NCBI GenBank assembly: GCA_023525715.1 | Contig: CM042016.1 | Coordinates: forward strand, 61,479,882 to 61,543,881 | Direction: 5' to 3' | DNA from: Cichorium intybus | Taxonomy: Eukaryota > Streptophyta > Magnoliopsida > Asterales > Asteraceae | Length of the DNA: 64,000 nt | Shown here: one piece after another, positions 40,864-52,195 of the stretch | Layout of the letters: every line of letters begins with the position of its first letter | Numbering within the stretch: the stretch's first letter is position 1 | The notes under the pieces: generated by a model | Databases searched by the model: none | What the model was told of the DNA's origin: nothing | What the model saw: the letters and a program-made list of their open reading frames with translations, nothing else | Position numbers and translations under genes: made by a program

Positions 40864-42014
40864 TCATGTGAATAACTCTTCATTCAAAGCTATTGTGAAG
40901 ATATCTGCCAGTTGTTCTGTTGAGTGAACAAAGTGCACTTCGATATTCCCATCCTCAAAATGACTTTTGATGAAATGATAGCGAAGATCTATATGTTTTG
41001 TCTTGGAATGTTGAACGGGATTATGACAAATCCGAAAAGCACTTTGTGAGTCACAAAACAAAGGAATTTTTCTCATGTTAATGGCATAATCTCTTAGTTG
41101 CCTTTGAATCCAAATGATCTGTGATGTGCAAGCAGCAGCAGCTACATACTCAGCTTCAGCTGTGGATATTGATACACATGTTTGCTTCTTTAATTGCCAG
41201 CTGATGAGTTTTCCATCAAGAAATTGGCAACCACCCAAAGTGCTTTTGCGATCGATTAAACATCCACCCAGGTCTAAGTCTGAGTAAGCTTGTACGTAGA
41301 ACCCTGAGTTTGTTGGATACCATAAACCATACACAGGTGTATTGTGAAGATAATAGAAGATTGTTTTCACTGCAGCCAAGTGTGGTTCACGTGGGTCAGC
41401 TAGATAACTTGCACAATTGCAAACTATGAACATGATATCCGGACGACGGGCTGTGAGGTAAGGCAACGATCCTATCATGCTTCGGTACGTTTGAAGATCA
41501 GTCTTCGGTTTGTCCAATGAAGGATTCAATCTTGTACCTGCACGTAATGAAACCTTTGCATTTGAGCAGTTAGTCATTCTAAAGCGTTTCAAGTTAACTT
41601 TTTGTATACTTTTGTAGATTGATGAAAATCCCTTCTTTTGACTGTTTGATCTGTAATCCAAGAAAGAAATTGATCTTCCCATCATACTCATTTGAAATTT
41701 GGTTTTCATTAGTTTTCAAAATCTTTTGTGAGTTTTGGATCAGTGGATCCGAAGATTATGTCATCCACGTAAATTTGGACTAACATCAAGTGAGAACCTT
41801 CTTTCTTTCGAAAAAGTGTTGGATCCACTGAACCTTGTTTGAAGTTTGATTCTTTTAAAAACTTTGTCAAGATTTCATACCAAGCTCTAGGAGCTTGTTT
41901 TAAACCATAGACCTCTTTATCTAACACATATCAATGGGTGGGATTTTCAACAAAGAAAGTTTCCTCAAGATCACCATTCAAGAAGGCACATTTGACATCC
42001 ATTTGATAGACATT
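40864..42014 (-). pseudogene. Copia-2 reverse transcriptase/RNase H, 5'-truncated
   Basis: Minus strand. It begins at the Athila-3 junction with QMDVKCAFLNGDLEE, then a stop near 41930. VYGLKQAPRAWYEIL and the catalytic VDDIIFGS follow, then a stop or frameshift at 41709. The second piece (281 residues) has PYLTARRPDIMF, RNase H with YSDLDLGGCLIDRKS (the first catalytic segment normally reads D-x-D-x-A, so it is altered), ISTAEAEYVAAA and LFCDSQSAFRICHNP. It ends after ADIFTIALNEELF. It is close to Copia-1 but clearly diverged. Confidence 0.88.
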
Positions 42015-42988
42015 TGACACGCCTAGGTCGTCGTGCGGTCAAAAATAAGAAAATACCTAACACCCACTAGTATAGCAGTAGTCAGGGTTGATCCATAGGA
42101 GTTACGTGGTCAAGACAGGTGACAGATTGCCAACTATAGTGTCACTCTACAGCTAGAGGATCTAGTTTTTGACTTTTACCAAACAATCCCAAAAATCATC
42201 AAATCCAATAATTCCAAAACAAACATCAACTAAACTAATATCCAAACCAATACTAATCCTAATTGCCTATTGAAATCAGAAATGAACTTCAGGACAATCA
42301 AGATCAAATCACACATCAAACATCCAATAATCATTCAAAAGCATAAAATACCGAAAAGAGAACAATTACTAATAACCAAATGATTAATTAACAAAACTCA
42401 GATCCCAATGATTCAAAACAGTAAACAAACATCAAAAAAATAGAAACCAAGACTTAGTATCAATGGTTGTCACCCCCAAAGACACAAGCCCAATGCTACT
42501 AACTATGAAACTAATTAAAAATTAAAGAGAAAGATATAAAATACCAATTATGGTTGCTGAAAACTGAAAATCGGAGTTAAAGAAGCCTTGGGAGTCGTAC
42601 CTATGCCATGTCTTTGCTGCTTTTTTCGACCTAAAACCCTCTATTTATAGTTGCAAAAATTAAGCGAGCGCGCCGCGCACAAGTGAAATCTGCGGAGTGT
42701 GTATGGGTTTATCCCCGTTTTTTCGGCATTTGAATCTTCTCCACCACCTCATCGCTGAGTCACCACGTCGTGCTGTTGTGAATCCCGCGACGCGCATGCA
42801 AATTCGACTGATTTTTCCTTGATCTTCAAACTTCTTCCATTTTGTACGCTTTTACTCCATGTTTTCATCATTTCTTTCAAAACAAGTGCTGGCACAAAAA
42901 GTGAGAATACCACGATACATATGATATAATTTCACTAAGAATAGGGCTCAACAACAACTAAAATATTTGATATTACTAGGCGTTGTCA
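42015..42988 (-). repeat. Athila-3 3' LTR
   Basis: Reversed Athila LTR, 974 bp. Plus-strand bounds are TGACACGCCTAGG and ACTAGGCGTTGTCA. The TATA box on the minus strand is near 42640-42647. It is more diverged from Athila-1 and Athila-2 LTRs than they are from each other, and retains only a few CpG-rich words (near 42668 and 42785). Confidence 0.92.
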
Positions 42989-43998
42989 AATACCCCACAC
43001 TTGTGCCTTGCTTGTCCCCAAGCAATAGAGTTTTTTAACAGATTTTAACTAAGACTCAAACAATTTTTGAATGTGTTCAATTTCAAAGCTTATTGTTTTA
43101 AGAGTTAGAGTGAAATAGTTCATGAAAACATAACTGGAATATTCTTTGGAATTCATGGCTTTCTAAAGAACCCTTGATTACAAATTTTCTGTCCACAATG
43201 AAGTGTACTTACTCATTTAGATTCTAAAGGCCATTAAAAAATTGTCTATGACCTTCGATGTTGTCCGTGTAATGAGCTTTCAGAAATACCATCCGAAACC
43301 AGATGATGTTAGGTGGTAAGGTGCATAAATGCCTCTTCAAGGTCACCCTTTTCGAACCTACCGGCTCGAACAACAAAGGCCACAGATTGACAATTCCTTC
43401 CTAAATCCCAAACTTAAAACAGTCCAATATTCTAAACTCATAAAACTCAACTTATTTGACTAAACTAATAGCATGATAACAACTAAACAGTATTTCTTGA
43501 AAAATACCAATGCTATAAGCATTCAAAAACTATTCGTTTTAAAATTACAATCTATTATAATTTTTGAAAAAGTTGCTAAAAATTTTAAAAACTACTCATT
43601 TCCCACAAAAATTTTAAAAACATTGACCGTCCACACCCCACACTTAAACCCATAAAATGTCCCCCGTTGTACAAAAAAATGATTCAAAACAAGGGAGAAA
43701 GAGTTACCCCTTTGACGGTAGACTGCTTGATTGTCACAGGTGCACAAACACGAACAAAATTTCCTCGATTCAGAATTCAAGAGTTGTAATGCAATAGTGA
43801 AACACGCCGGTAGTCAGGGCAAGTGGAGGGGGCACGGTGACCAACACTTGCTTGAAACAACTCCTCCATTTGGTATTACATGCATAACTCACAAAAAGAC
43901 TAAATGCAAACATAACAAGAAAATAAAATATAAACAAGCAAAAAGGTAGTAGTGTCATAAGTACAGTGCATGTATATCAAAAGAAGAAGAAAAATACA
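42989..43998 (-). other. Athila-3 3' non-coding block and polypurine tract
   Basis: No gene. The reversed purine tract (ACCCCACACTT in plus sense, about 42993-43003) lies beside the LTR. A second copy is at about 43633-43645. A hairpin homologous to that of Athila-1 is at 43816-43853: on the minus strand GCAAGTG pairs with CACTTGC, so one A-T pair of Athila-1 is replaced by G-C. Confidence 0.75.
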
Positions 43999-46900
43999 TC
44001 ACTCGTCATCCTGGCAGGTCCCAGATGGACCTGCTCCATCATCTCCTCCAGAGGGGTGAGGTGGAATGTCATCGATCTGCATCCGGAGCATGATCATCCT
44101 CTGTGTCTCCGCCATCTATCAGTCGTGTGCCTCCCGTGCACACATCCTCTGGCTCAGGTCCTGGTCAGCCGCCAGCACATCGGATAGCTGTGGGTGTGGC
44201 TCTGGCTCCACTGGTGCTGCCGGTCTTCGGCGTCTCTTGCCTGGCTGGGTGTAGGCTGGATCGGGATCCTGGGGTGCCTTGGTCGCCACCCTCAGATACT
44301 GTCACACCCCCAAACCACGATGGCGGAAACGTCTGTGGGGTGGATGACTTCATGAACAGTATCACAACAACGTTTGTACAATAGTGATCAAAGCAAACAC
44401 ATCCATCATATACATAATTGTAAATGTTACAAGAGTTCAAAAGATTGTATGTTTTAAATACAATTACAATATGATATCAAAATACATAGTATGATGCCAT
44501 AGCGACCCATCGTCAAAGGTTGTAGTTACCTTATCAATTTCCTGAGAATACAAGTAGTTTGAAAGAGTGTCAACATTACGTTGGTGAGTTCATAATATTT
44601 TTGTATGAGAAAATCCATAATCATTTTTCCTTGTAAAAGGATGGTGTTTGAAACCAGAAAATCCAATATTTTCTAATAAATGAGTCGTAGTCTTAAAACC
44701 CAAAAACCGAGAATGTATAAGTATTTCTATACTTGAAAATAGTATTACGTAGTTTTATTCTTGTATGAAACAGTGTAAATAGATGTTTACTCGTAGACCA
44801 ATCGTAGATTTAATTCTGTAAAACTCATATGTATAAGTAAACCATACTTATATTTATATAATTGATAAAACGTAGTTCTAATTTCCATAGAACCAGTGTG
44901 TATAAGTAAAAACCAAACTTATAGTTGTAACTTGTTAAAATGTAGTTTTAATACCATAAAACTTGTATGAGGAGTCTCTTTCCTTGTAAAAGGTAGTATT
45001 GTAATCCAAGAAAATCCAATATTTTCTTATGAATGTATCCAAGTCTTAAAACCCAAAGACTAAAATGTATAGCGTAGTTTGTAGTATAAAGGCATTGAAA
45101 ATATATATTTCTAGGTAAACAATTTATAAAGTTGATTTCCCATGCGAGACGCCCTATAACCATACTGTAACCATGTAGGCCTGCTTCGACGTTCTTCAGG
45201 CGTCGGACTGTTATGACATTTGTCACCTCAGACCCGTCAGTCTAGCTGTAGCTAGCAGCTCAGGTGCGGGGTTGTCAATCCCGTATAGATCTATACACAA
45301 ATATCACGTTCTCTTACCGAGACTCTGGTTATAAATTTAAGGACTTATAGTATGTACTTAAATAAGCACTGTGAAGACCCGTCTCACAAAAATGTATGTA
45401 TCAATCAACTTGTTTACGTAAAGTTTGTATATGAAAAACCCTTGTATTTCTCCATTATCATTTTTCCCATGATAATATAGTAATGTATAATAATTATATA
45501 TTTGTATATAATTAATTACCTTGTTCTAACGGTTATAGTAACATTTGTAACCACAAACTATTCCTATAATAGTTTATTTTTAGTATTCTTATCGTGAAAA
45601 GCATATATTTACGAATATATATGAAATAACTTATTTAAATGGTTATAAACAATATCTTTTAAGATATTTTCTATAATAGTGTTGTAATAACTTGGTTATA
45701 CTCTTTATTAATTCAAATATAATATTTCATGACTATCAAATAAAGAACGGCCATGTAGAAGATCAAATGGAGAGGCATGACCCTTTAGCGTATAAGCCTT
45801 TCGGAAATCCAGCAACCTAGCCCAAATGATCGGCCTAGACACCGCTCTCGTAAGCAGATCATTCGATATTATATTTTGGAACTATAATTGAATTGTTGTC
45901 ATAATGATGTTTACAAAATTTACATACTACTGTTACAAATAAGTATGAATAGCTATTTTTATAGTATAACTTATATTCTCCCCCCTAAAAACTTGAATAA
46001 ACATAAAAAGAAGGGGTATGAACTCACCCGAATGTCGACTAGGACCTTATCGCCAATTGTTGTTAGATCGCTCGACTCTTCGTGCTTATAACTCGAACTC
46101 ACTATATTTATAACTGAAATATCTACTTCTAATGCTCATTCTTCGTATATATCTATATATATCGAAGAATCTTCTAGCAATACTATCTAGTGATATAGAG
46201 ATCGAGATATGAGTTGTGAGAAATGAGAGGATTTGAGCCTCTATTTATAGTAGGTTTATTTTCGTATAGCGGCCCTCAAGATACAGATATTTGACGTTTA
46301 TAGCTTTTAGAAATTGTCAATGACAAAACATACCCTTAAAATACTCTTTAAATAGTTTTAATAGTTTTTATATAAAATAAATGATTTTTGTTTATAAAAA
46401 TATAATCTACGAAAATCGTAGTTTAATAATATCAACTTTTTAACTAAAAGTCTTTAACGAATTAACGAAAGGGTATTAATTGTAAGTTTAATAAAAATAT
46501 AGGGTTTAAATGTAAATACAATTTCATTTTAAAGAAAAAGAAAATATTAAATATAGAACTAATATCAATAATATTAAATTTTGACGTGAGATTGTTCGTA
46601 TCGACGATACCGTTTTGACGGTAATTCTTCCGTTTTATAAAACAACATAATATTTTTGATAAACTTAAAAATACGTATTGAATACGTAGTGTTCGAAATG
46701 AAAATACGAATTCTTTGAGGGTAAAAGATGTAAAATTGATTAAATAATGAAGTGGGGCCCACTTTATATAAAATAAAATTAAAATAAAATAATAATAATA
46801 AAAAACTTATGTTTAAATTTTTGGCCGGTGATTTGATTTCATTTTTTTCTTTTCTTTTTAATTTATATATATTAAAATAAATATTTTAATAATCAAACGT

Positions 46901-47936
46901 CGCTTTCAAGGTAAATTAAACGTTTTTTTATTATAACTTTTTATATATAACGTTTGGTAAAAATATAAATATATATTTGGAAGCGTCGTAATTTTATCTA
47001 CGTTTTGATATAAAATTTGTAATATTATGAAGAGTTTTAAATTTTTACTGTTCACTATTCACGTCGGTCACTATTCACGACGTAAATTTGTTTTTTTTAT
47101 ATTAAAAACATCTAGCTTAGCAGTGTTTGTTCGTATAATTGTCTTGAATTAACATACTTAGTATTATAATATCAAATAATACATCGTAGAGATTATGAAA
47201 TTTACATTTCAATATATTGACCTAAAGTACGCTCTGGTTTACTTGAGTTGACTTTCGTTGACTAATTTGCAGTTGTCACAGATACTGGCTTGGGCGCTGC
47301 TGCTCGATCAACCCCATGTTCTCCAGGGTTCGTGCCGTAGTGTGAACTGGAGGTAAAGCAGTCAAGGAGGCTACAGTCGCAGCAGTAAGTATCCGGTAAG
47401 AACGGGCCAGGCGGGTGATGTAATGCCTACGGGCCAAAGGACTGCTGGACGACGCACCTGTCGCACGGGTGGATAGAGAGACGGCTAAGGCAAACGGAAG
47501 GTGGTGGAATCTCGAAGGATCAAGGAGCACCCAGAGATACGTCATGTGGTCACCGGACACCTACTCGTCCCTCCCTCTGCATGATAGAGGTAGTGACGAT
47601 ACCGTGCATGAGTCGGTGCAGCGGATTGCAAAGCTGGCTCTCTCTGGGAGACCCCGCCTCGTAGTGAACATTAGACAAAGATCCCCAAATAGTAACATTA
47701 GCCTCCCTGGCGGGCTGCTCCTGAGTGCACGCACTAAGAAACTGCGTGAAGTATCGGTGCTGGAGGTCCGCCTCCGTGTAGATACCCGTGCGTCTCCCAA
47801 ACTCCCGAAGATTCCACTCCCTGGGGACTCCCCCCAATCGAAATCGAACCAGCCTGGACCTGGCCTCTGTCGAACCTGGTGAAAAACGGACCATGGACAG
47901 GAACTCTATACTCATTGTCATGAACAAAACTGGCAA
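43999..47936 (-). pseudogene. Athila-3 env-like ORF, split by LTR A' and 5'-truncated
   Basis: Minus strand. The first part (47936-47281) has LVRFRLGGVPREWNLREFGR, TGIYTEADLQ, DHMTYLWVL and ITRLARSYRIL. It stops being homologous at QYL, exactly at the LTR A' boundary. The second part (44299-43999) continues without loss: basic RRR/Pro-rich segment, then a C-terminus ending DDE and TGA, parallel to Athila-2. Frameshifts occur near 47555, and the N-terminal 100 residues or so are missing. Confidence 0.85.
44300..47280 (-). repeat. Solo LTR A' (inverted sister of LTR A)
   Basis: Plus-strand bounds are TGTCACACCCCC and AGTTGTCACA, 2981 bp. Perfect target duplications GATAC lie at 44295-44299 and 47281-47285. 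The env-like gene resumes cleanly outside. TATA box on the minus strand at 46242-46249. It lacks the Athila-2 and LTR B insertions present in LTR A, so it records both empty sites (near 45340-45360 and 45185-45195). Confidence 0.92.
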
Positions 47937-47999
47937 AACGTGCCAAAAGGGAGATCTTATAAAAGAAAACCCTTGAGGTCACGTTCATAAAATAGAAAT

Positions 48000-49073
48000 T
48001 GGAATGCTTCAAAGGCCAAGCATATTGTGGAATCCTTTGATGTGCGTTGGCTAGAGGAAAATGAAACGGATGACCAACTCTGTCCGGACTGGTTGTTTAT
48101 TTACGCTAAACTGTTTAAACCGTTTTATTTGTTTTATGATGTTTCAGGTACACAACCAAGTCCGAGTGTAATCAACAAGGATGAAGATGTGGAAATTCTT
48201 GCTGAACCAATCAAACCGTCCGTGATTTTTGAGGATCCTATTATTTTGAATGACAGTGCATCTCCTGTTTTCACTACAGTGACCCATCATGCTCCTGCTG
48301 AATCATCAAGGATTATTGACAAACCACCAGCTATTGAAGAAGCTGCTACTCAAGAAGGAGCCATCAACTCTGATTCTGCCGATACATTCAATTGTACACT
48401 CATGGATTCTCTCTTTCCTGAAAGAATTCCTGATGAGTATGCGGCGAGCACTTCACATGATTTCAGAAATTCCGAAAGAGGTGATTCAGCCGCAGGCAGA
48501 GTTGAGAACATTATGAATCTTAAAGTTTCTTCTGAAGCGCTTGAGCATCCTATCCCTTCTAGAAGTCAATGCGATCACCCAATTGGAAACGTGGTTGGTT
48601 CTCTAACGGATGGGGTTCAAACCAGAAGTCAGAGTGGTCATGTCAACGAGTGTCTCTACTCATGCTTCATTTTGAAAATCGAACCGAAGAATGTGGAGAT
48701 GGCACTAAAAAAACCAAGCTGGGTGGACGCTATACATGAAGAGCTGAATCAATTCGAAAAACTAAAAGTTTGGCAGCTGGTGGAGTTACCCAAAAGCAAA
48801 AAGTCTCTTGATACGAGATGGGTATTTCGCAACAAGTAGGTCGACAGCGGGGTGATTGTGAGAAATAAAGCACGTCTGGTGGTTCGCGGTTTCAGACAGA
48901 TTGAAGGTCTAGATTACACTGAAGTGTATGCACCCGTAGCTAGATTGGAGGCGATTCGAATTTTCTTGGCATACGCGTCCTATATGGGATTCACGGTGTA
49001 TCAGATGGATGTCAAGACATCTTTCTTGTATAGCGAAGTCAAGGAGAAAATTTATGTTGATCGACCTGTTGGG
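48000..49073 (+). pseudogene. Copia pol fragment: integrase C-terminus to early RT
   Basis: Plus strand. It begins mid-gene at about 48000 with AKHIVESFDVRWLEENET (end of integrase). A long acidic/Ser-rich linker follows, then RT from WVDAIHEELNQFEKLKVWQL with LDTRWVFRNK. A TAG at 48837-48839 comes next, then RNKARLVVRGFRQIEGLDY and YQMDVKTSFLYSEV to DRPVG. It stops where the Copia-3 LTR begins. No LTR belongs to this fragment in the window. The family is near Copia-2, but it is a different copy: it extends past the point where Copia-2 is cut and lies on the other strand. Confidence 0.88.
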
Positions 49074-49541
49074 TGTTGAAATTGTTTTAATAATTAAGTA
49101 ATGACTAGTATTCTAACATTATAACTTGTACTAAGCAATCACACAGTGATAAGAACAGTTAATGAACAGAGTGAAATAGATAACTTGTGTCGAATGCTTG
49201 ATTGATATATTTAGGGTCTTACAATTGGGACGATGACAAACTCGCATTCTAACACGGTATGGTATCGCTGATATTTATACTTGATCAGTGATACGCATAG
49301 TACAAATGTTACAGAGAATATCCTATCAGTTGTACTAGCCAATGGGATAAAAGATTCATGCAACACGTAGTGTACTATTATGCGTGCACACAAAAGTTTG
49401 ATAGCTAAGAAGTCTTCAGATCCTTCGTGATACTCCCTTCAGTGTCTTTAGACTTCGGGGTCTTCTATTATTGCTTTACTCTTCGAGGTCTTCAGTCAGG
49501 TCTTCGGATAGACGAGCACTTCATCACAAATATATTCAACA
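49074..49541 (-). repeat. Copia-3 3' LTR (468 bp)
   Basis: Plus-strand ends TGTTGAAATTG and ATATTCAACA give a perfect 7-base inverted terminal repeat (TGTTGAA/TTCAACA). On the right, the minus-strand tract CACACAAAGGGGGAGAT is the polypurine tract. No second copy is in the window to compare. Confidence 0.85.
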
Positions 49542-49558
49542 ATCTCCCCCTTTGTGTG
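49542..49558 (-). promoter_or_regulatory. Copia-3 polypurine tract
   Basis: The minus strand reads CACACAAAGGGGGAGAT, touching the LTR start TGTTGAA. Confidence 0.85.
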
Positions 49559-49573
49559 AAGTGCATCCGAAGC

Positions 49574-50737
49574 CTACTTCTTGTAGTGATATTTGTAAAC
49601 ATGCTTTAAGGCTTGTCTCACTGTTAACCACCAGTTGAGATAATCTTTCACCTTCTTCTTCTCTTGCGCAGTGTTTACAAAGCAATTGTTTACAAGACCT
49701 AACACTTGGGAAATGGATTCCGAAGGGTAAAGGCCTATGTAATCAATCCCGAAGAAATTTGTGACCATGGTTACATTATCACTGGATAGACCTTTGAAAA
49801 TAACACCCAAGGCTTTTCCACGATCTGCCCAGCCTTCAAATGCCCAAAATTTTCTATTATTGTTGGTGGGGGTGCCAGTGCCTGTCCGAAGAGTTTTGCC
49901 ACAGTTATGTCGAACCTGGCAACTCTCAACAGATAATTTTTGAAGAAAGAGTGGATGTGATCCTTTTGCATCTTTGAAGACCGACATTGACTCGGCTTCG
50001 TTCCCGGCTAAGTGCTTCAGGATGTCAAGAAGCACAATGAACTCAGTTGGATTCATAATAGGGAAGTCTGCTATTGTGAATTTTGAATCCTCTTGGTTGA
50101 CACCACGAAGCACAAAGAAGTTAATGTTCTTGAAGCCTATAAACGTCTCTCCTTCTTTGATTGATATAATTTTTACAATTTTCTTTTCACTCCATACATA
50201 GTTCGGAGCTTGAATGAAATTTGCATGGAATGCCACCTTCCTCTTCTTGAACTCGGTCAACTGTTCCTTTGGCACACTCCTTTCAAACTATAGAAAGGAA
50301 AAGGTCTTCGGATTGTAAGGAAGATCAAGTTGACGATCGACTTTGGTTCTGGTCTCAAAGCTTTGGAGAGGAATCCTATTATGGACTGTGAAGTCATTAA
50401 AGCCAATGGTTGTAATTAGTTCCGTAGTCTAGGTTTGATTTTCATGAGAAATGTTGTTTATCATGAGCATCTTCTTGTAGTCTTCCTCCCATTCTTTATG
50501 GAATTGCACCATGTGTGGAGCAATCCTCAGCACGTTGCCTTGTGATTGTGAACTGGAACCACCTACTTCTGTTGTCGTGGTGGTTCCGAAGGCAGGACCA
50601 GCGGTAGAAATTGTTGGAATGAAAGATGGTCTTTCCAGAATTGTGGGTTGGTAAGTAGTTTTTGGCGCGGTGGTTATGGTTGCAGTACCTTGAGCTTGAG
50701 TTTTTAATGCTGCTGTGACCAAAGCATGAGTAACCAA
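49574..50737 (-). pseudogene. Copia-3 extra ORF, C-terminal part
   Basis: Minus strand in two pieces. 50737-50429 is Thr/Pro/Ser-rich with an end like HMVQFHKEWEEDYKKML. 50275-49574 is open for 233 residues (MPKEQLTEFKKRKVAFHANF), with no domain I recognise, a Gly/Trp segment (RKFWAFEGWADRGKALGVIF) and a C-terminus of charged and aromatic residues (KVKDYLNWWLTVRQALKHVY). Stops near 50430 and 50290 separate the pieces. It corresponds in position to the tail of the Copia-1 extra ORF at 13868-13084. Confidence 0.7.
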
Positions 50738-50774
50738 GGCTTGAGATCCTGAGGCTGCGGATTCTCCCCCTTGT

Positions 50775-52193
50775 TCAGCCTGAGCAATTGCCTGAGGATT
50801 TGGCCTTCCAGCTTGAGATTTTTTGCATTTTTAGTGAAACGTTAATCATGGGCTGGAGAGTTCTCTTTAGCTTTTCGACAATGTCCGAAGTGATTGCAGC
50901 ATTAGTCTTCTTTAGATCATTTGCAAAGACTGTCACTGCGGAACGTGATTGTTTAGCAGTTAGCTCTTCTATGCGCTTGTGAGCATCAGACAAGTGCTTT
51001 GCAAAACTCATCTGGTACTGCGAGTTGAAGGACTTGGTCTCTTCACTAAGGGCAGTCAGGGCCTTCACCATTTCAGAGTTGGATATCTCCATCTTGTCTA
51101 CCAAATCCTTGATACTTTTCTCCGTTTGCTCCTTAAGGAGCCTATGCCTTTCTTTAACCTGTTCAACCGTAGTGTTGAACTCCCCTTCCAAAATACGTTT
51201 GACTTTGATCTGGTGATCGAGAATCCTTTTCTCTGAAGCCTTGACCATTTGGAGAAGAGCGTCCAGTTTGCGATTGAGAATTTTGTATAGTTTGCCAAGG
51301 ATGAAGTCAGAGTCATCAAGACTATCATCCTTATCCTCTTCTATTGTAAGTGGTGCCATGTGAAAGGCAGCTACATCTTCTTCTTTTGATGGTGGTTTTG
51401 AAAATGTAGTTGCTTCAAAATCAATGTCATCTGAGAATGGATAATCAGGAAGTGATGTATCCATACCAGATGATGAGATGTTCTGTAATGGTTTTGAAGA
51501 GGTTATGATAGGATAATCAATGAGTGAAGTGATGGGTTCCGTGGTTTTAGTAGTGGATGTGGGAGGAGTTTCTGTGGTGTAAATGGTTGAAGTTTGTAGA
51601 GCTGTTGTGGGCGGCTCATCCGAAGTGGTAGTTTGTATTGTGGTGGTTTGTTCAGATGTAATGGTGGCAGTGAAAGGAGATGTAGTTGGAGGTACATCCG
51701 AAGTAGTTGTTTGGATGGTTGTTGTTTGTTCGGATGTGATATTTGTTGTGGGAGGAGCTGTAGTTAAAGGTGGCGGAGGTGGAATAGTAGTATATAGTGG
51801 AGTTGGTGGTCTGGTTTCGTGAATAGGAGAAGACTGATGTTCCTCCTCTTCTTCTTCTTGAATGTTTACAGAAGGGGTCCTTTCTGAATCCGAAGACTCA
51901 TCCACCACCAGTAGCTTCCTTGTTCTTTTAGGTTGTTTTCTCTTCGTAGTTGCTTGCTCCGAAGCCTTTCTTTTCTTTTCAACTTTCTTGGGACCACTAG
52001 GTCCACCTGTAGCTTTCTTCTTGACTTTGGTCTTTGCAGAGGCTTTGGCAGGTGCAGTTGGGATGATCTCTCGAACAGGGTAGGCTATCAGAAGTGTATT
52101 GCAATAAGTGTTAACTTCATCACATTCCATTGGGACTTTAGTGAGCATCACTTCAGGGATTTGTACACAAAATTCAGCAGGAACCTCATCCAA
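50775..52193 (-). CDS. Copia-3 extra ORF, central part (Pro/Thr-rich then coiled coil), open
   Basis: A 472-residue open piece on the minus strand of a longer broken frame. In order: a conserved segment (FCVQIPEVMLTKVPMECDEV), a basic patch with KKRKASEQATTKRKQPKR that looks like a nuclear-localisation signal, an acidic/Ser stretch, and a long Pro/Thr region with an internal repeat (ITSEQTTTIQTTTSD twice). A long coiled coil covers roughly the last 170 residues (LNRKLDALLQMVKASEKRI onward). This Pro-rich-plus-coiled-coil layout matches the env-like ORF described for SIRE elements. The ATG here is internal to the original ORF. Confidence 0.75.
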   Translation of the reverse strand: MDEVPAEFCVQIPEVMLTKVPMECDEVNTYCNTLLIAYPVREIIPTAPAKASAKTKVKKKATGGPSGPKKVEKKRKASEQATTKRKQPKRTRKLLVVDESSDSERTPSVNIQEEEEEEHQSSPIHETRPPTPLYTTIPPPPPLTTAPPTTNITSEQTTTIQTTTSDVPPTTSPFTATITSEQTTTIQTTTSDEPPTTALQTSTIYTTETPPTSTTKTTEPITSLIDYPIITSSKPLQNISSSGMDTSLPDYPFSDDIDFEATTFSKPPSKEEDVAAFHMAPLTIEEDKDDSLDDSDFILGKLYKILNRKLDALLQMVKASEKRILDHQIKVKRILEGEFNTTVEQVKERHRLLKEQTEKSIKDLVDKMEISNSEMVKALTALSEETKSFNSQYQMSFAKHLSDAHKRIEELTAKQSRSAVTVFANDLKKTNAAITSDIVEKLKRTLQPMINVSLKMQKISSWKAKSSGNCSG

Positions 52194-52195
52194 TG

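Larger units (their letters stand above)
9999..42014 (-). mobile_element. Copia-2: SIRE-like Ty1/copia element, split and truncated at both ends
   Basis: Two separated pieces, 9999-11978 and 39879-42014, join when Copia-1 (11979-39878) is removed. The joined flanks match Copia-3 at 53950-53999 (TATTCTCTACATGG). Reading right to left, the pieces hold RT/RNase H (from 42014), a spacer, and the start of the extra ORF. Athila-3 cuts the RT at 42015 and Athila-1 cuts the extra ORF at 9998, so neither LTR of Copia-2 is present in the window. Confidence 0.85.
42015..47990 (-). mobile_element. Athila-3: 5'-truncated Athila element, split by LTR A'
   Basis: On the minus strand it holds the 3' part of an Athila element: env-like ORF, 3' block, polypurine tract and 3' LTR (42015-42988). 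Gag and pol are missing. Homology ends near 47990, where an unrelated copia fragment begins, so a deletion or illegitimate junction removed the rest. The left flank is ACATT (42010-42014). No matching duplication is found on the right, as expected after truncation. Confidence 0.85.

Noticed and set aside
48000..49073. The plus-strand copia fragment as the missing 5' half of Copia-2 pol, flipped
   Set aside because: It extends past the codon (QMDVK) where Copia-2 is cut, and its residues after that point differ, so it is another copy.
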